From JBQTHI01 sp052390035 (GTDB lineage Bacteria; Actinomycetota; Acidimicrobiia; Spongiisociales; ZC4RG35): a stretch of DNA of 12,390 bases. The DNA lies in assembly GCA_052390035.1 (NCBI GenBank), contig JBQTHI010000052.1:1-12390 (forward strand), given 5' to 3'. A program made the position numbers and the translations under genes. Below the pieces are notes generated by a model that saw only the letters and a program-made list of their open reading frames with translations, made no database searches and was not told the DNA's origin. Below, one piece after another: positions 5,372-12,390 of this stretch. Each line of letters opens with the position of its first letter. Within the stretch, counting starts at the first letter, position 1.

Positions 5372-7698
5372 GCGTCGACTCTCTTCACCGACGCCCCGTC
5401 CTTCGCTCTCCCGACGTGGTAACGGACGGGCATCTGTTCGGCCAGTTCGGCGACGTGGGTGACGATCCCCACGGTCTTGCCCTCCGCTCCCAGTTCGGCG
5501 ATCACCGAGGACACCACGTCGAGGGTCTCGGCGTCGAGGGTTCCAAACCCTTCGTCGAGGAAGATCGATTCGAGCCGTGCCGGGGTGGTGGCGGTCTCCG
5601 CCACCAGGTCGGCCAGCGCCAGGGCAAGGGCCAGAGATACGAGAAAGGTCTCGCCTCCGGATAGCGTGCGGACCGACCGATGATGGCCTGCGGAGAGGTT
5701 GTCGATCACCTCGAAGTCGCGGCCTGCCATCGCCAGCGAATATTGGCCGCGGGTCAAGTCGGCGAGTCTCAGGTTGGCCCCTGACACCAGGGCGGCGAAC
5801 ACCTCGTCGAGCAGCCAGTTGCGAAATGCATCGTTGCGAAGGAGCTTGACCAGCAGGGCCGCCACCTCCTGCTCGGAGGACGAGGCTTCTTGTTGCTTCT
5901 CCAAGTGACGGGCCTCGATTCGAAAGGTTTCGATCTGTTTAAGTTGCACACGCCTCAGGGCGACAGCCTCTACTAGGTCGTCGCGGAGTCGGAGAACGGT
6001 GCTGGTCAGTCCCAGAGAGCTGAGCCGCTCGAGAAAGCTCTCGTGCCATTCCTTTCGGCGGGTGGCCAATTCCGAGACTTTGGCTCGCCCCTCCTTTATG
6101 AGACGATCGAGCTTGGTCCGCTCATCTGCTGCCCATCTGATGAGAACGTCCCAATCTTCGGATGGGTCGTCCAATGCCAGCGTGGGCGGCTCCAGAGAAG
6201 AGACCCGATCCCGGGCGGCCTGGATTAGTTGACGGGCCTGGCGTTCTCGGCTGGTAAGTGCCTCGGCCTCGTCTCGGGCCTCCCGTTGCCGAGTACGGAG
6301 CTGATCTACTCTCTCACTCGCCGCCAACCTGCGCTCTTCGGCGTTGGCCAGCTCTACCTCAGCTACCTCCAACTCAGGCCGACTGGGGGCATCGGCGACC
6401 TGCCTGTTCAACTCGCCGAGCCGGGCATCCACCTTGATCCTTTCGGCTGTGGCCGCCGCCAGTGCGTTGTGCTTGCGGTGGCGAGATTCCTCCGCCACCG
6501 ACATATCGACTTGGGCGCCATCGAGTTCGGGTACCCCCAAGGATGGCGGAGGCGAACTAACCACTTGATCGCAGACCGGACATGGTTCACCAGCTCGCAA
6601 GGCCTGCCTCAGATGAGCAGCGCGGTGGTCGTCGCTCGCTTTGGTGAATCTCTCTCGGGCCCGATCGAGATCGGCGGTGGCCTGAAGAGCCCTGACCTGA
6701 GCGTCGGCCTCCGTGACGGAGGCGGACGCCAGTTCGATGGTGTCGCGCTCCAGGGCCGACCAGGCTTCGGACCAGCGGTTGAGCTCCTGTCGGCTCGGTA
6801 GCCGGCTGAGCTCTGCGGCGGCAACTTCGAGCTCGGTCTCGGCTGCGGTCCGCAGATCGGCGATCTCGGTCGCCGCGGTATCGACCACACGCCGGCGCTC
6901 GGAAAGGACCTCCAGCCCATCTGGTGGCCGTAGCGCGTCGATGGCGGACAACAGTCGGTGGTGGTTATCGACGTCGGCCGCCGCCGCCGACTCCTCCTTT
7001 TGGTCGGCTTCGAGCTGGCGCCGGGCCGCATCGAAGGTAGCCAGGGCAGACTCAAGACCGTGGAGGCCCTCTCTCGCCACCCGCTCTGATTGGTCATCGA
7101 TACCGGTGATGGCCGACAGTCGCTGTTCGATCATCTTCAGCTGCCCGGCGGCGAGTTGTTGGCGTTGGCCGGCCAGCTGGCCGATCCGTTCGTAGATACC
7201 TAAGTCCAGCAGGGCCGAGAGCAGATTCTGGCGATTGGCCGGCTTGTCGTGGAGGAATCGCTGGAATTCGCCTTGGGGGAGCAGCACACAGGTGGTGAAC
7301 TGGTTGAAGTCGAGGCCCAGCAAGGTAGCGACCGACGCCGTCACGTCATCTGCCCCGGTGGCGACCACTGCCCCGTTGCTCTCGAGCGATGCCTCATCAG
7401 TGTTGGCCGTGCCCCGCCTGGCGTCCTTGCGGACATGTCGGGCCACCCGCAGTTTCTCTTCACCGACGGTGAACTCGAGGGCGACTACCGCTTCTAGCAG
7501 ACCCTGAGACACCACCGGTGCCACATGCGGCTGACGGGGTACCGCGCCGTATAAGGCGAAGCAAACACCGTCGAGGATGGTGGTCTTGCCTGAGCCGGTG
7601 GGCCCGGTCAAGGCGAACAGCTCGACTCCGCTGAAATCGATCTCGGTGAAGGTCCGAAAGGCACCGAAGCCTTTCAGGATGAGACGTTCGGGCCTCAT
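5368..7698 (-). CDS. sbcC: Rad50/SbcC-type SMC ATPase with zinc hook
   Basis: A 776-aa ABC/SMC ATPase that forms the head and arms of the Mre11-Rad50 (SbcCD) complex, which recognises, tethers and processes DNA double-strand ends. In order: Walker A GPTGSGKTT at 32-40; Q-loop region LLPQGEFQRFL at 139-149; first coiled-coil arm from about 165 to 365, rich in Glu, Arg, Ala and Leu; zinc hook CPVC at 373-376; second arm to about 615; ABC signature LSGGE at 679-683; Walker B with SIFLDEGFGTLD at 711-722; and an H-loop His in GIVTHVAEL near 748. It is clearly shorter than E. coli SbcC (about 1,050 aa) and nearer archaeal Rad50, so the arms are short. Its ATG at 7698 overlaps the sbcD stop, and its own stop overlaps the nurA start, each by 4 bases. 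Confidence 0.96.
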   Translation of the reverse strand: MRPERLILKGFGAFRTFTEIDFSGVELFALTGPTGSGKTTILDGVCFALYGAVPRQPHVAPVVSQGLLEAVVALEFTVGEEKLRVARHVRKDARRGTANTDEASLESNGAVVATGADDVTASVATLLGLDFNQFTTCVLLPQGEFQRFLHDKPANRQNLLSALLDLGIYERIGQLAGQRQQLAAGQLKMIEQRLSAITGIDDQSERVAREGLHGLESALATFDAARRQLEADQKEESAAAADVDNHHRLLSAIDALRPPDGLEVLSERRRVVDTAATEIADLRTAAETELEVAAAELSRLPSRQELNRWSEAWSALERDTIELASASVTEADAQVRALQATADLDRARERFTKASDDHRAAHLRQALRAGEPCPVCDQVVSSPPPSLGVPELDGAQVDMSVAEESRHRKHNALAAATAERIKVDARLGELNRQVADAPSRPELEVAEVELANAEERRLAASERVDQLRTRQREARDEAEALTSRERQARQLIQAARDRVSSLEPPTLALDDPSEDWDVLIRWAADERTKLDRLIKEGRAKVSELATRRKEWHESFLERLSSLGLTSTVLRLRDDLVEAVALRRVQLKQIETFRIEARHLEKQQEASSSEQEVAALLVKLLRNDAFRNWLLDEVFAALVSGANLRLADLTRGQYSLAMAGRDFEVIDNLSAGHHRSVRTLSGGETFLVSLALALALADLVAETATTPARLESIFLDEGFGTLDAETLDVVSSVIAELGAEGKTVGIVTHVAELAEQMPVRYHVGRAKDGASVKRVDA

Positions 7699-8828
7699 CC
7701 CTTCACCTCGGCGTCGCTAGCCAGCTCATCGAACAGGGCGGGAAGGCGGGGATCGTCGACCTTGCGATACATGAGGTATTCGCGGAACAGTTCCCCCGGA
7801 TCGCGGCCCAACCGGCGTGGGGCAACCTGATCGTTGCGCTCGCCTGTGGGTGCCAGCCGGACCTCGAGGGCGTTGGGGAGGATCGCACGGACCTCGTCGG
7901 CCAAGCCTGCCCGGGCCGGGTCCTCCAATTCAATCCGCAGGTAGGCGTCGCCCACTACGGGAGCCATAGCCTCGATCTGCTCCAGGGTTCCTCGCAGGGT
8001 GTGAAGCCGACGTCCGGAGGTGAGCGGCTGCGTTCTTACGGTTGCGGGACTCCCTGGTTCAGCATCGACGATCAGCACCGCCTTGCGGTCCTCTTCCTCA
8101 CCGAAATCCAATTGGAGGAGGGAGCCCGAATACCACAGCGGCGCAGGGGCCGGCACCCGCTGGCAGCGATGAAGATGTCCGAGTGCTCCGTAGCTGAGAA
8201 AGCCGGGAAAAGCGAGGGCGGGTATCGAGTAGTCGAATAGGTGGGCGGTGCGTTCTCCCCCACCGGGCTTGGCTCCCCCCACCATCAGGTGGGCGAGAAC
8301 CACGTTCACCGTATCGGTGGTCATGCCGTCGGTGAGGGCCACCAACACCCGGCCGATTCGCTCGGCGTATTCACCTATCCGCTCGGCCTGGTCGAACTGA
8401 AGAATCTCTTCGACCCCGATGATCCCCCGCTTGCTGATGAAGGGCACGACCGCCAGTCGAATGGGCAGCCCGTCCACCCCGATCACACCTCCTTCCCCGG
8501 CCCGGGAAATGTTGGTGGCCACGGTGATGCGACCCAAGGACAACAGCGGTGCCACCGCCCGCATCCTGGCCGGGTTGTCGTGGTTGCCGGCGATCATGAC
8601 GACGGGAGCCGACTCGGCTAGGTCGAGAAGAGCTCGGTAGACGATCTCTTCGGCGGCGGGGCTCGGGGCTGCGCTGTCAAAGATATCGCCAGCCACCAAG
8701 ACGACATCGACCCGCTCGTCGGAAGCAACGGAGGCGATCTCGGAGAGCACCTGACGGTGTTCCTCCTCCCGCGACCGGCCTCTGATTGTTCTCCCGACAT
8801 GCCAGTCGGAGGTGTGAAGCAGCTTCAT
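7695..8828 (-). CDS. sbcD: Mre11/SbcD-type double-strand-break nuclease
   Basis: A 377-aa calcineurin-like metallophosphoesterase, the nuclease subunit paired with the Rad50/SbcC protein encoded next to it. All phosphodiesterase motifs are present: SDWHVGR at 7-13 (Asp8 and His10 as metal ligands), VAGDIFD near 45-51, GNHDNPAR near 80-87 and, further on, AHLMVGG and GHLHRCQ with their metal-binding histidines. The C-terminal part (from about 270) carries the capping and Rad50-binding region, ending with a DPGELFREYLMYRK segment. The length is close to E. coli SbcD (400 aa). It starts 9 bases after the herA stop and ends overlapping the sbcC start by 4 bases. Confidence 0.96.
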   Translation of the reverse strand: MKLLHTSDWHVGRTIRGRSREEEHRQVLSEIASVASDERVDVVLVAGDIFDSAAPSPAAEEIVYRALLDLAESAPVVMIAGNHDNPARMRAVAPLLSLGRITVATNISRAGEGGVIGVDGLPIRLAVVPFISKRGIIGVEEILQFDQAERIGEYAERIGRVLVALTDGMTTDTVNVVLAHLMVGGAKPGGGERTAHLFDYSIPALAFPGFLSYGALGHLHRCQRVPAPAPLWYSGSLLQLDFGEEEDRKAVLIVDAEPGSPATVRTQPLTSGRRLHTLRGTLEQIEAMAPVVGDAYLRIELEDPARAGLADEVRAILPNALEVRLAPTGERNDQVAPRRLGRDPGELFREYLMYRKVDDPRLPALFDELASDAEVKG

Positions 8829-8837
8829 TGGCTGATC

Positions 8838-10541
8838 TCAGCTCAGACCCTCAAACGGATCGGCGCTTTCGGCGGTGGTTCGGATCGGTGACGCCTCCGA
8901 GGCCCGGGTCGCCCAGGCCGGGAAGGGGAATTCGAGAACCAGCGGGACCGGCAGCTCAGGCTGGGTTAGCAGCATCGTCCCCGGCTTGAGGATCGTGGCT
9001 CGCTGACGTTGTACTGCCGAGAGGAAACCGTATTCCTCGCGGGCACCCTCGGCGGGGTCGAGCCGACCCACCACCCGGATGGCGCAGTTGGCGATGATCC
9101 TCCGCTCCACCTCGCTGGCGGTCTGCTGAGCTCCGATCAGGATGACCCCGAGGCTGCGACCTCGCTCGGCCACGTCAAGCAATATTTCTTTGATCGGGCT
9201 GTCGCCCTCCCGTGGGGCGTATTTGTTGAGCTCGTCGAGAACCAGGAAAAGCAACTCTGCCGATTGACCGGCCTTCTCCTTTTCATCGAACGCCCGCCGC
9301 ACGGTCACTCCAACGACGAACCGTTTGGCCCGGTCGTGCAGGTTGTGGAGGTCGACGACCGTCACTTGGTTGTCGAGGGTGATCCGGTTTCTCTCCGGAT
9401 CGGGCTGGTCGGCCCGGATCAAGCGGTCGAGATGCCGCACCGCCCCGCTCAGACGTCGGACAAAGGCGTTGACCGTCCCTTTGCCGATGCCGAGGCCCGC
9501 CCAGACGGGTCCGTCGTTGTCGTTGGAGACCTTGTCATTGATGAGGTCGACGAGATCGTGGAAGGTGCGTACCTCCTTACCCTCGATCCGAACGCCGCCA
9601 TCGCCGATCGGGATGACTCGGCGCAATTGGGCCATGACGTTGTAAACGACCATCGGGTACTGCGCCCGATCGTCCTCGGCATCGGCGAAAAGAAAAGGGA
9701 GCAGGTCGTCGCGGCAGAACTCCTCCAACGTCCAGAAAAACGCCGTGACGCCTTTGGTCCTGCTGGCCACATCGGGCGTGGCGGCCGCTGATCCGAGCCG
9801 GGGAGGGGCGTACACCCGGAACGATCGAAAAGGTTCGGCGGGGAGACCTAGCTGGCCATATCTGGCGCGTTGGTCGTCATCGAGAGTCAAGTTGTTGTGA
9901 TCGAGGAAGAGCAGGTCCTCCCCCTTGACATTGAAGATCAGTGCCTTGGTGTTCACCGACCTGTTGCCAAGAACGCCCGAGGTGAAGAGCGAGTGGAGGA
10001 GAAAGGTGGCATAACTGGTCTTGGTCGCCACCCCGGATATGCCCGAGATATTGACGTGTGCGCCCCGCTGCCCATCGATGAACTCCAGATTGACATAGAG
10101 GGCATCGCCGTTGCGGGATAACCCGATCGGCAACTTGGCGGCCATGCGGTCGAAGAAAAGCGCCCGTTCCCGCTCCTCCCCCACCGCCACCCTCACTTCT
10201 TCACCTGGCAAAGGTGGGACGAACCTCTCGGGCTCGAAACGGGTGGCCGTCACCTGCGCGGCTTCGGATACCTCCGCCGGAAGCAGCCCTTCGTGAATCA
10301 AGAACACGTCGGACTGGAAGCGGGCACCTTCGTGTCGTGCCCGCACCTGGGCGATCATGCCGTAGATGTGAACAACCTCGCCCCCGGGGAGTTTCCGTTC
10401 CAACGCCACCACGTCGTCAAGTTGTAGGTAGCGGTCGGGGCTCACCCCCACCCAAAACTCGAGTGGGGTGGCGTCTTCGGTCCCGATCACCCTGCCTACC
10501 GGCCCGGTGGTCGGAGCATCGTTCATGTCACCCACATCCAC
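8838..10541 (-). CDS. herA: HerA-like DNA translocase (HAS-barrel / FtsK-HerA superfamily ATPase), unusual P-loop
   Basis: A 567-aa hexameric-type ATPase expected to pump DNA into the NurA nuclease during end resection. It shows an N-terminal HAS-barrel-like segment (GRVIGTEDATPLEFWV at 16-31, continuing to about 115), a P-loop at 167-175, Walker B LFLVLDELNKYAP at 431-443, and AERGRSLGVILIGAQQT at 458-474, followed by the conserved IIANCAIRVVGRLD stretch of HerA proteins (482-495), which includes the arginine-finger region. The P-loop reads GISGVATKT, with Thr where the canonical Gly before the catalytic Lys should be. It is the first gene of the cluster with mre11, rad50 and nurA, the archaeal order. 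Starts at 10541 and 10526 are both possible; the internal one (MNDAP) has better spacing from a GGTGG. The leader upstream carries a hairpin and a DnaA-box match. Confidence 0.92.
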   Translation of the reverse strand: MDVGDMNDAPTTGPVGRVIGTEDATPLEFWVGVSPDRYLQLDDVVALERKLPGGEVVHIYGMIAQVRARHEGARFQSDVFLIHEGLLPAEVSEAAQVTATRFEPERFVPPLPGEEVRVAVGEERERALFFDRMAAKLPIGLSRNGDALYVNLEFIDGQRGAHVNISGISGVATKTSYATFLLHSLFTSGVLGNRSVNTKALIFNVKGEDLLFLDHNNLTLDDDQRARYGQLGLPAEPFRSFRVYAPPRLGSAAATPDVASRTKGVTAFFWTLEEFCRDDLLPFLFADAEDDRAQYPMVVYNVMAQLRRVIPIGDGGVRIEGKEVRTFHDLVDLINDKVSNDNDGPVWAGLGIGKGTVNAFVRRLSGAVRHLDRLIRADQPDPERNRITLDNQVTVVDLHNLHDRAKRFVVGVTVRRAFDEKEKAGQSAELLFLVLDELNKYAPREGDSPIKEILLDVAERGRSLGVILIGAQQTASEVERRIIANCAIRVVGRLDPAEGAREEYGFLSAVQRQRATILKPGTMLLTQPELPVPLVLEFPFPAWATRASEASPIRTTAESADPFEGLS

Positions 10542-10603
10542 CCTGCGAGGGTATCAGCGGGGGGTGACAGGTTCGGGGATCAATCCTCGGCGGGGTAGCT
10601 TCC

Positions 10604-10626
10604 GCATCGGTGTCTGCCACCGATGC
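10604..10626. repeat. Perfect 9-bp inverted repeat in the herA leader
   Basis: GCATCGGTG (10604-10612) and CACCGATGC (10618-10626) flank a 5-base loop. It lies 63 bases upstream of herA and 84 bases downstream of the GSDH gene. With no T-run on the minus strand after it, it is a poor intrinsic terminator. It could be an operator, a 5' UTR hairpin, or a Rho-assisted stop for the upstream gene. The rest of the 168-base interval (10542-10709) shows no gene; a weaker 5-bp hairpin lies at 10668-10681. Confidence 0.6.
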
Positions 10627-10641
10627 CACCGCGCTGTGGGC

Positions 10642-10650
10642 TTGTCCACA
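10642..10650 (+). promoter_or_regulatory. DnaA-box match upstream of herA
   Basis: TTGTCCACA is an exact match to the DnaA box form preferred in actinobacteria. It lies about 100 bases upstream of the herA start, inside an imperfect inverted repeat (TGTGG-n6-CCACA at 10635-10650). It is a single box without a cluster or AT-rich stretch, so it is not an origin. A role in DnaA-linked control of the repair operon is possible but only inferred, since a 9-mer can occur by chance. Confidence 0.35.
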
Positions 10651-10709
10651 ATGCAGCAAGTGGTTGGATGCCGGGAGGCATAGCGTCTAACCCCCAAGTT
10701 TGGCGGGAA

Positions 10710-11903
10710 TCAGGAACGGACGGGGTCGAGGCGATACACGGCTTCGGTGGTCAACACATAGATCTCGCCGGTCGGATCGGTGCCGAACGAGACCACCCTT
10801 CCGACGTTCCCCACCGACCCAGTCCAGTCGGTTGACTCGGTGGCCTGGCCGTCGACATGGCGAAAGCTGCGAAGCCAACCACCGCAATAGTCGCTATAAA
10901 AGTAGTGTCCGATGAGCTCCGGCATGGCCTTACCCCGGTACACGACACCGCCGGTGATCGAGCAGGTTCCCTCATCACCATGGGCAACCTCGACAAGCGG
11001 AAGCGTCAGGCCGGACGAATCACATCCCTGTCTAGGCGAGAAACAATGCAGCCCCTCGGTGATCGGCCACCCGTAGTTGACGGCCGGCAGTACCGCTTCT
11101 GTGACATTGACCTCTTCGAAGGCGTTCTGACCGACATCGCCAATGTAGACCAGCCCCTCGTCGAAGGAGAATCTCCAAGGGTTGCGAAGGCCGCTGGCCC
11201 AGACTTCGGGTGCGCCCCCACCGGCGGCGAAGGGATTGTCGACCGGGATGGAATAGGGTTCCCCTCCCGCTACATCGATTCGCAACAAGCCGCCGAGCAA
11301 GTCGTCGACGGGCTGCCCGTTGCCAAAGGTATCACCTCCCCCTCCCCCGTCGCCCAGTCCGATCCAGAGGTAGCCGTCGGGACCGAAGGCGATCATCCCG
11401 CCGTTGTGGTTGCTGGCCGGTTGGGGAACCTTGAGCAATACCCGCTCAGTTGCACCGGTGAACTCGGCAATGGTCGTGTCGCCATTGACATCGGAGTAGT
11501 GGATAAAGAACCGGTTTCGGTCGGTGGGATGCCAGGCCATGCCAAGCAGACCCTGCTCCCCCGAGTTTCTAACCCGAGCGGAGATGTCGAGATACGGCTC
11601 GGGTCCTTCGGGGCCGAGGGTCCACACCCGACCATCTTTGGTGGCTATGAAGACCGCCTCATCGATGGGCCGGTAGGTGAACATCACCGGAAAGGGCATA
11701 CCGGGGGTAACTGCTGTGTAGCTCAAGCCCAGCAACGGGGATGTCGTGCTGGTCGGCGCGACCGTGGTCGGGGCAAAAGTGGTCGTTGAAGCCGGCACGA
11801 TCGGGGCTGTGTTGGATATCGTCGGCGGTGGGGTGGTTACTGGCGCGGCCGGTGCCGCGCAGGCCAACAGCAATGTCAGACAGACGGCTCGCCAGCGAGG
11901 CAT
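10710..11903 (-). CDS. GSDH-family beta-propeller protein (PQQ-dependent sugar dehydrogenase-like), probable lipoprotein
   Basis: A 397-aa exported protein. The N-terminus (MPRWRAVCLTLLLAC) is a short signal ending in a lipobox-like LLAC with Cys15. A Pro/Thr/Ser-rich low-complexity linker follows to about residue 58, then the six-bladed propeller. Family motifs are clear: GLLGMAWHP (118-126), NHNGGMIAFGPDGYLWIG (165-182), a Gly-rich GDGGGGGD (184-191), LLGGLLRID (202-210), EVWASGLRNPWRFSFD (233-248), YIGDVGQNAFEEVN (253-266), NYGWP (276-280), SITGGVVYRG (315-324) and FYSDYCGGWLRSF (335-347). Members oxidise aldose sugars with PQQ, but many homologues of this type have no proven substrate or bound PQQ. 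The protein should sit on the outer face of the membrane. It starts 44 bases after the upstream stress-like gene and may share its transcript. Confidence 0.9.
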   Translation of the reverse strand: MPRWRAVCLTLLLACAAPAAPVTTPPPTISNTAPIVPASTTTFAPTTVAPTSTTSPLLGLSYTAVTPGMPFPVMFTYRPIDEAVFIATKDGRVWTLGPEGPEPYLDISARVRNSGEQGLLGMAWHPTDRNRFFIHYSDVNGDTTIAEFTGATERVLLKVPQPASNHNGGMIAFGPDGYLWIGLGDGGGGGDTFGNGQPVDDLLGGLLRIDVAGGEPYSIPVDNPFAAGGGAPEVWASGLRNPWRFSFDEGLVYIGDVGQNAFEEVNVTEAVLPAVNYGWPITEGLHCFSPRQGCDSSGLTLPLVEVAHGDEGTCSITGGVVYRGKAMPELIGHYFYSDYCGGWLRSFRHVDGQATESTDWTGSVGNVGRVVSFGTDPTGEIYVLTTEAVYRLDPVRS

Positions 11904-11947
11904 AGCAGCCGACCGTACCCCAGAGCGTGGAGTAAGGCGGAGAACCT

Positions 11948-12370
11948 CTAGCCGCGAGGCTCGGCGACTACATGCCTAACCGGAATCTCCAAACGCCGTT
12001 TGAGCCCTTTGACCGGATCGGCCTTGAGCCAGCGCGAAACTCCTTTGGGGAAAGTGGAGAGGATGACCTCGTCGTATTCGGGATGCGCATTCCACTCGTC
12101 GGCGGCGGCATTGACAGGGTCGGGGTCTCCCACACGCACTGCCTCCACCTTCACTCCGTGACGTTCGAGCGCCACCCGGGCTCGCTCCCCGGCCTGCTCG
12201 GCAGCCACTCTCGATTCCCCTTCCGTCCACCCGCGCAAGTGCTGTACCGGAGTGAGCGGGACCACCAGCACAAAACCCGATCCGGGTCGTTCGGCGGTAG
12301 TTCGGACCAGCGCCGAGGCCAGCTCCGGGCTATCGGCGGTCTGGTTGGCAACCACCATGATGCGGGCCAC
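11948..12370 (-). CDS. Small universal-stress-protein-like (UspA superfamily) protein
   Basis: A 140-aa cytoplasmic protein with an alternating beta/alpha pattern like the UspA Rossmann-type fold: a first strand MARIMVVANQ, a second GFVLVVPL near 32-39, a helix over about 50-72, then VKVEAVRVGDPDPVNAAADEW and YDEVILSTFP-GVSRWLKAD, ending with VRHVV. The segment VILSTFPKGVSRWLK resembles the nucleotide-binding end of Usp domains, but the full ATP-binding G-2x-G-9x-G(S/T) signature is not clear, so nucleotide binding is uncertain. The start is GTG at 12370; an ATG four codons on is an alternative. The function of this actinobacterial group is unknown to me. The remaining 20 bases to the window edge show only a weak AGG upstream of the start. 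Confidence 0.75.
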   Translation of the reverse strand: MARIMVVANQTADSPELASALVRTTAERPGSGFVLVVPLTPVQHLRGWTEGESRVAAEQAGERARVALERHGVKVEAVRVGDPDPVNAAADEWNAHPEYDEVILSTFPKGVSRWLKADPVKGLKRRLEIPVRHVVAEPRG

Positions 12371-12390
12371 GGTCCAAGCCTACTTTTGGT

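Larger units (their letters stand above)
4002..10541 (-). other. Predicted operon herA-sbcD(mre11)-sbcC(rad50)-nurA-maoC
   Basis: Five same-strand genes with junctions of +9, -4, -4 and +8 bases and no room for internal promoters or terminators. The first four encode the parts of one DNA end-resection machine in the order long known from archaea. The fifth, an enoyl-CoA hydratase, is probably a passenger. No terminator is visible after it, because gpsA converges with no spacer. Confidence 0.85.

Noticed and set aside
6229..6801. 190-codon plus-strand frame opposite the Rad50 coiled-coil region
   Set aside because: Coiled-coil codons rich in GAG/GCC/CGG give open antisense frames; no motifs.
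9009..9791. 260-codon plus-strand frame opposite herA
   Set aside because: Antisense shadow of the HerA ATPase domain; no recognisable domain.
10560..10590. Possible LexA (SOS) box upstream of herA (CGAAC half site)
   Set aside because: Only one half site is present; no spaced GTTCG partner, so it does not meet the actinobacterial SOS-box pattern.
10857..11789. 310-codon plus-strand frame opposite the GSDH gene
   Set aside because: Long only because of high GC. The minus strand carries the full set of GSDH motifs, and no ribosome binding site or family fits the plus frame.
1..12390. CRISPR array, tRNA, rRNA, insertion sequence or phage attachment site
   Set aside because: No regularly spaced repeats, no tRNA T-loop signature (GGTTCGAATCC type), no transposase or terminal inverted repeats were seen on either strand.

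Overview
The window is about 12.4 kb of GC-rich, densely coded bacterial DNA. A gcvP gene behind a single glycine riboswitch, an HtdZ-like hydratase, a GSDH-family lipoprotein and short GTG/ATG-started genes with frequent ATGA overlaps suggest a high-GC actinobacterium, possibly of the Acidimicrobiia type. That placement is an inference from gene content, not a phylogenetic result.

Layout, left to right. (1) 1-1401, minus strand: the N-terminal half of glycine dehydrogenase (gcvP), running off the left edge. It is preceded by a Shine-Dalgarno site, a glycine riboswitch aptamer (about 1471-1556) and a candidate promoter (about 1571-1579). (2) 1622-1857, minus strand: a non-coding stretch ending in a strong hairpin terminator. 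It contains several well-formed hairpins and looks like an independent structured RNA or a structured 3' UTR of the next gene. (3) 1858-2937, minus: a YchF-like GTPase/ATPase with an altered G3 motif. (4) 3009-4001, plus: gpsA, the only plus-strand gene, divergent from ychF and abutting the next gene stop-to-stop. (5) 10541 to 4002, minus: a tight five-gene cluster, herA - mre11/sbcD - rad50/sbcC - nurA - maoC-like hydratase. (6) 11903-10710, minus: a GSDH-family (PQQ-dependent sugar dehydrogenase-like) probable lipoprotein. (7) 12370-11948, minus: a small universal-stress-like protein.

The main point of interest is the cluster in (5). Its first four genes are in the order of the well-known archaeal herA-mre11-rad50-nurA operon, which encodes a DNA end-resection machine: Mre11-Rad50 opens and tethers double-strand ends, and the HerA translocase with the NurA nuclease makes 3' overhangs. 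The genes overlap by 4 bases or are separated by 9 or fewer, so they are almost certainly co-transcribed. The HerA protein has an unusual P-loop, and the NurA-like protein is divergent enough that it would often be called hypothetical. The 168-base leader upstream of herA has a perfect 9-bp hairpin and a match to the actinobacterial DnaA box.
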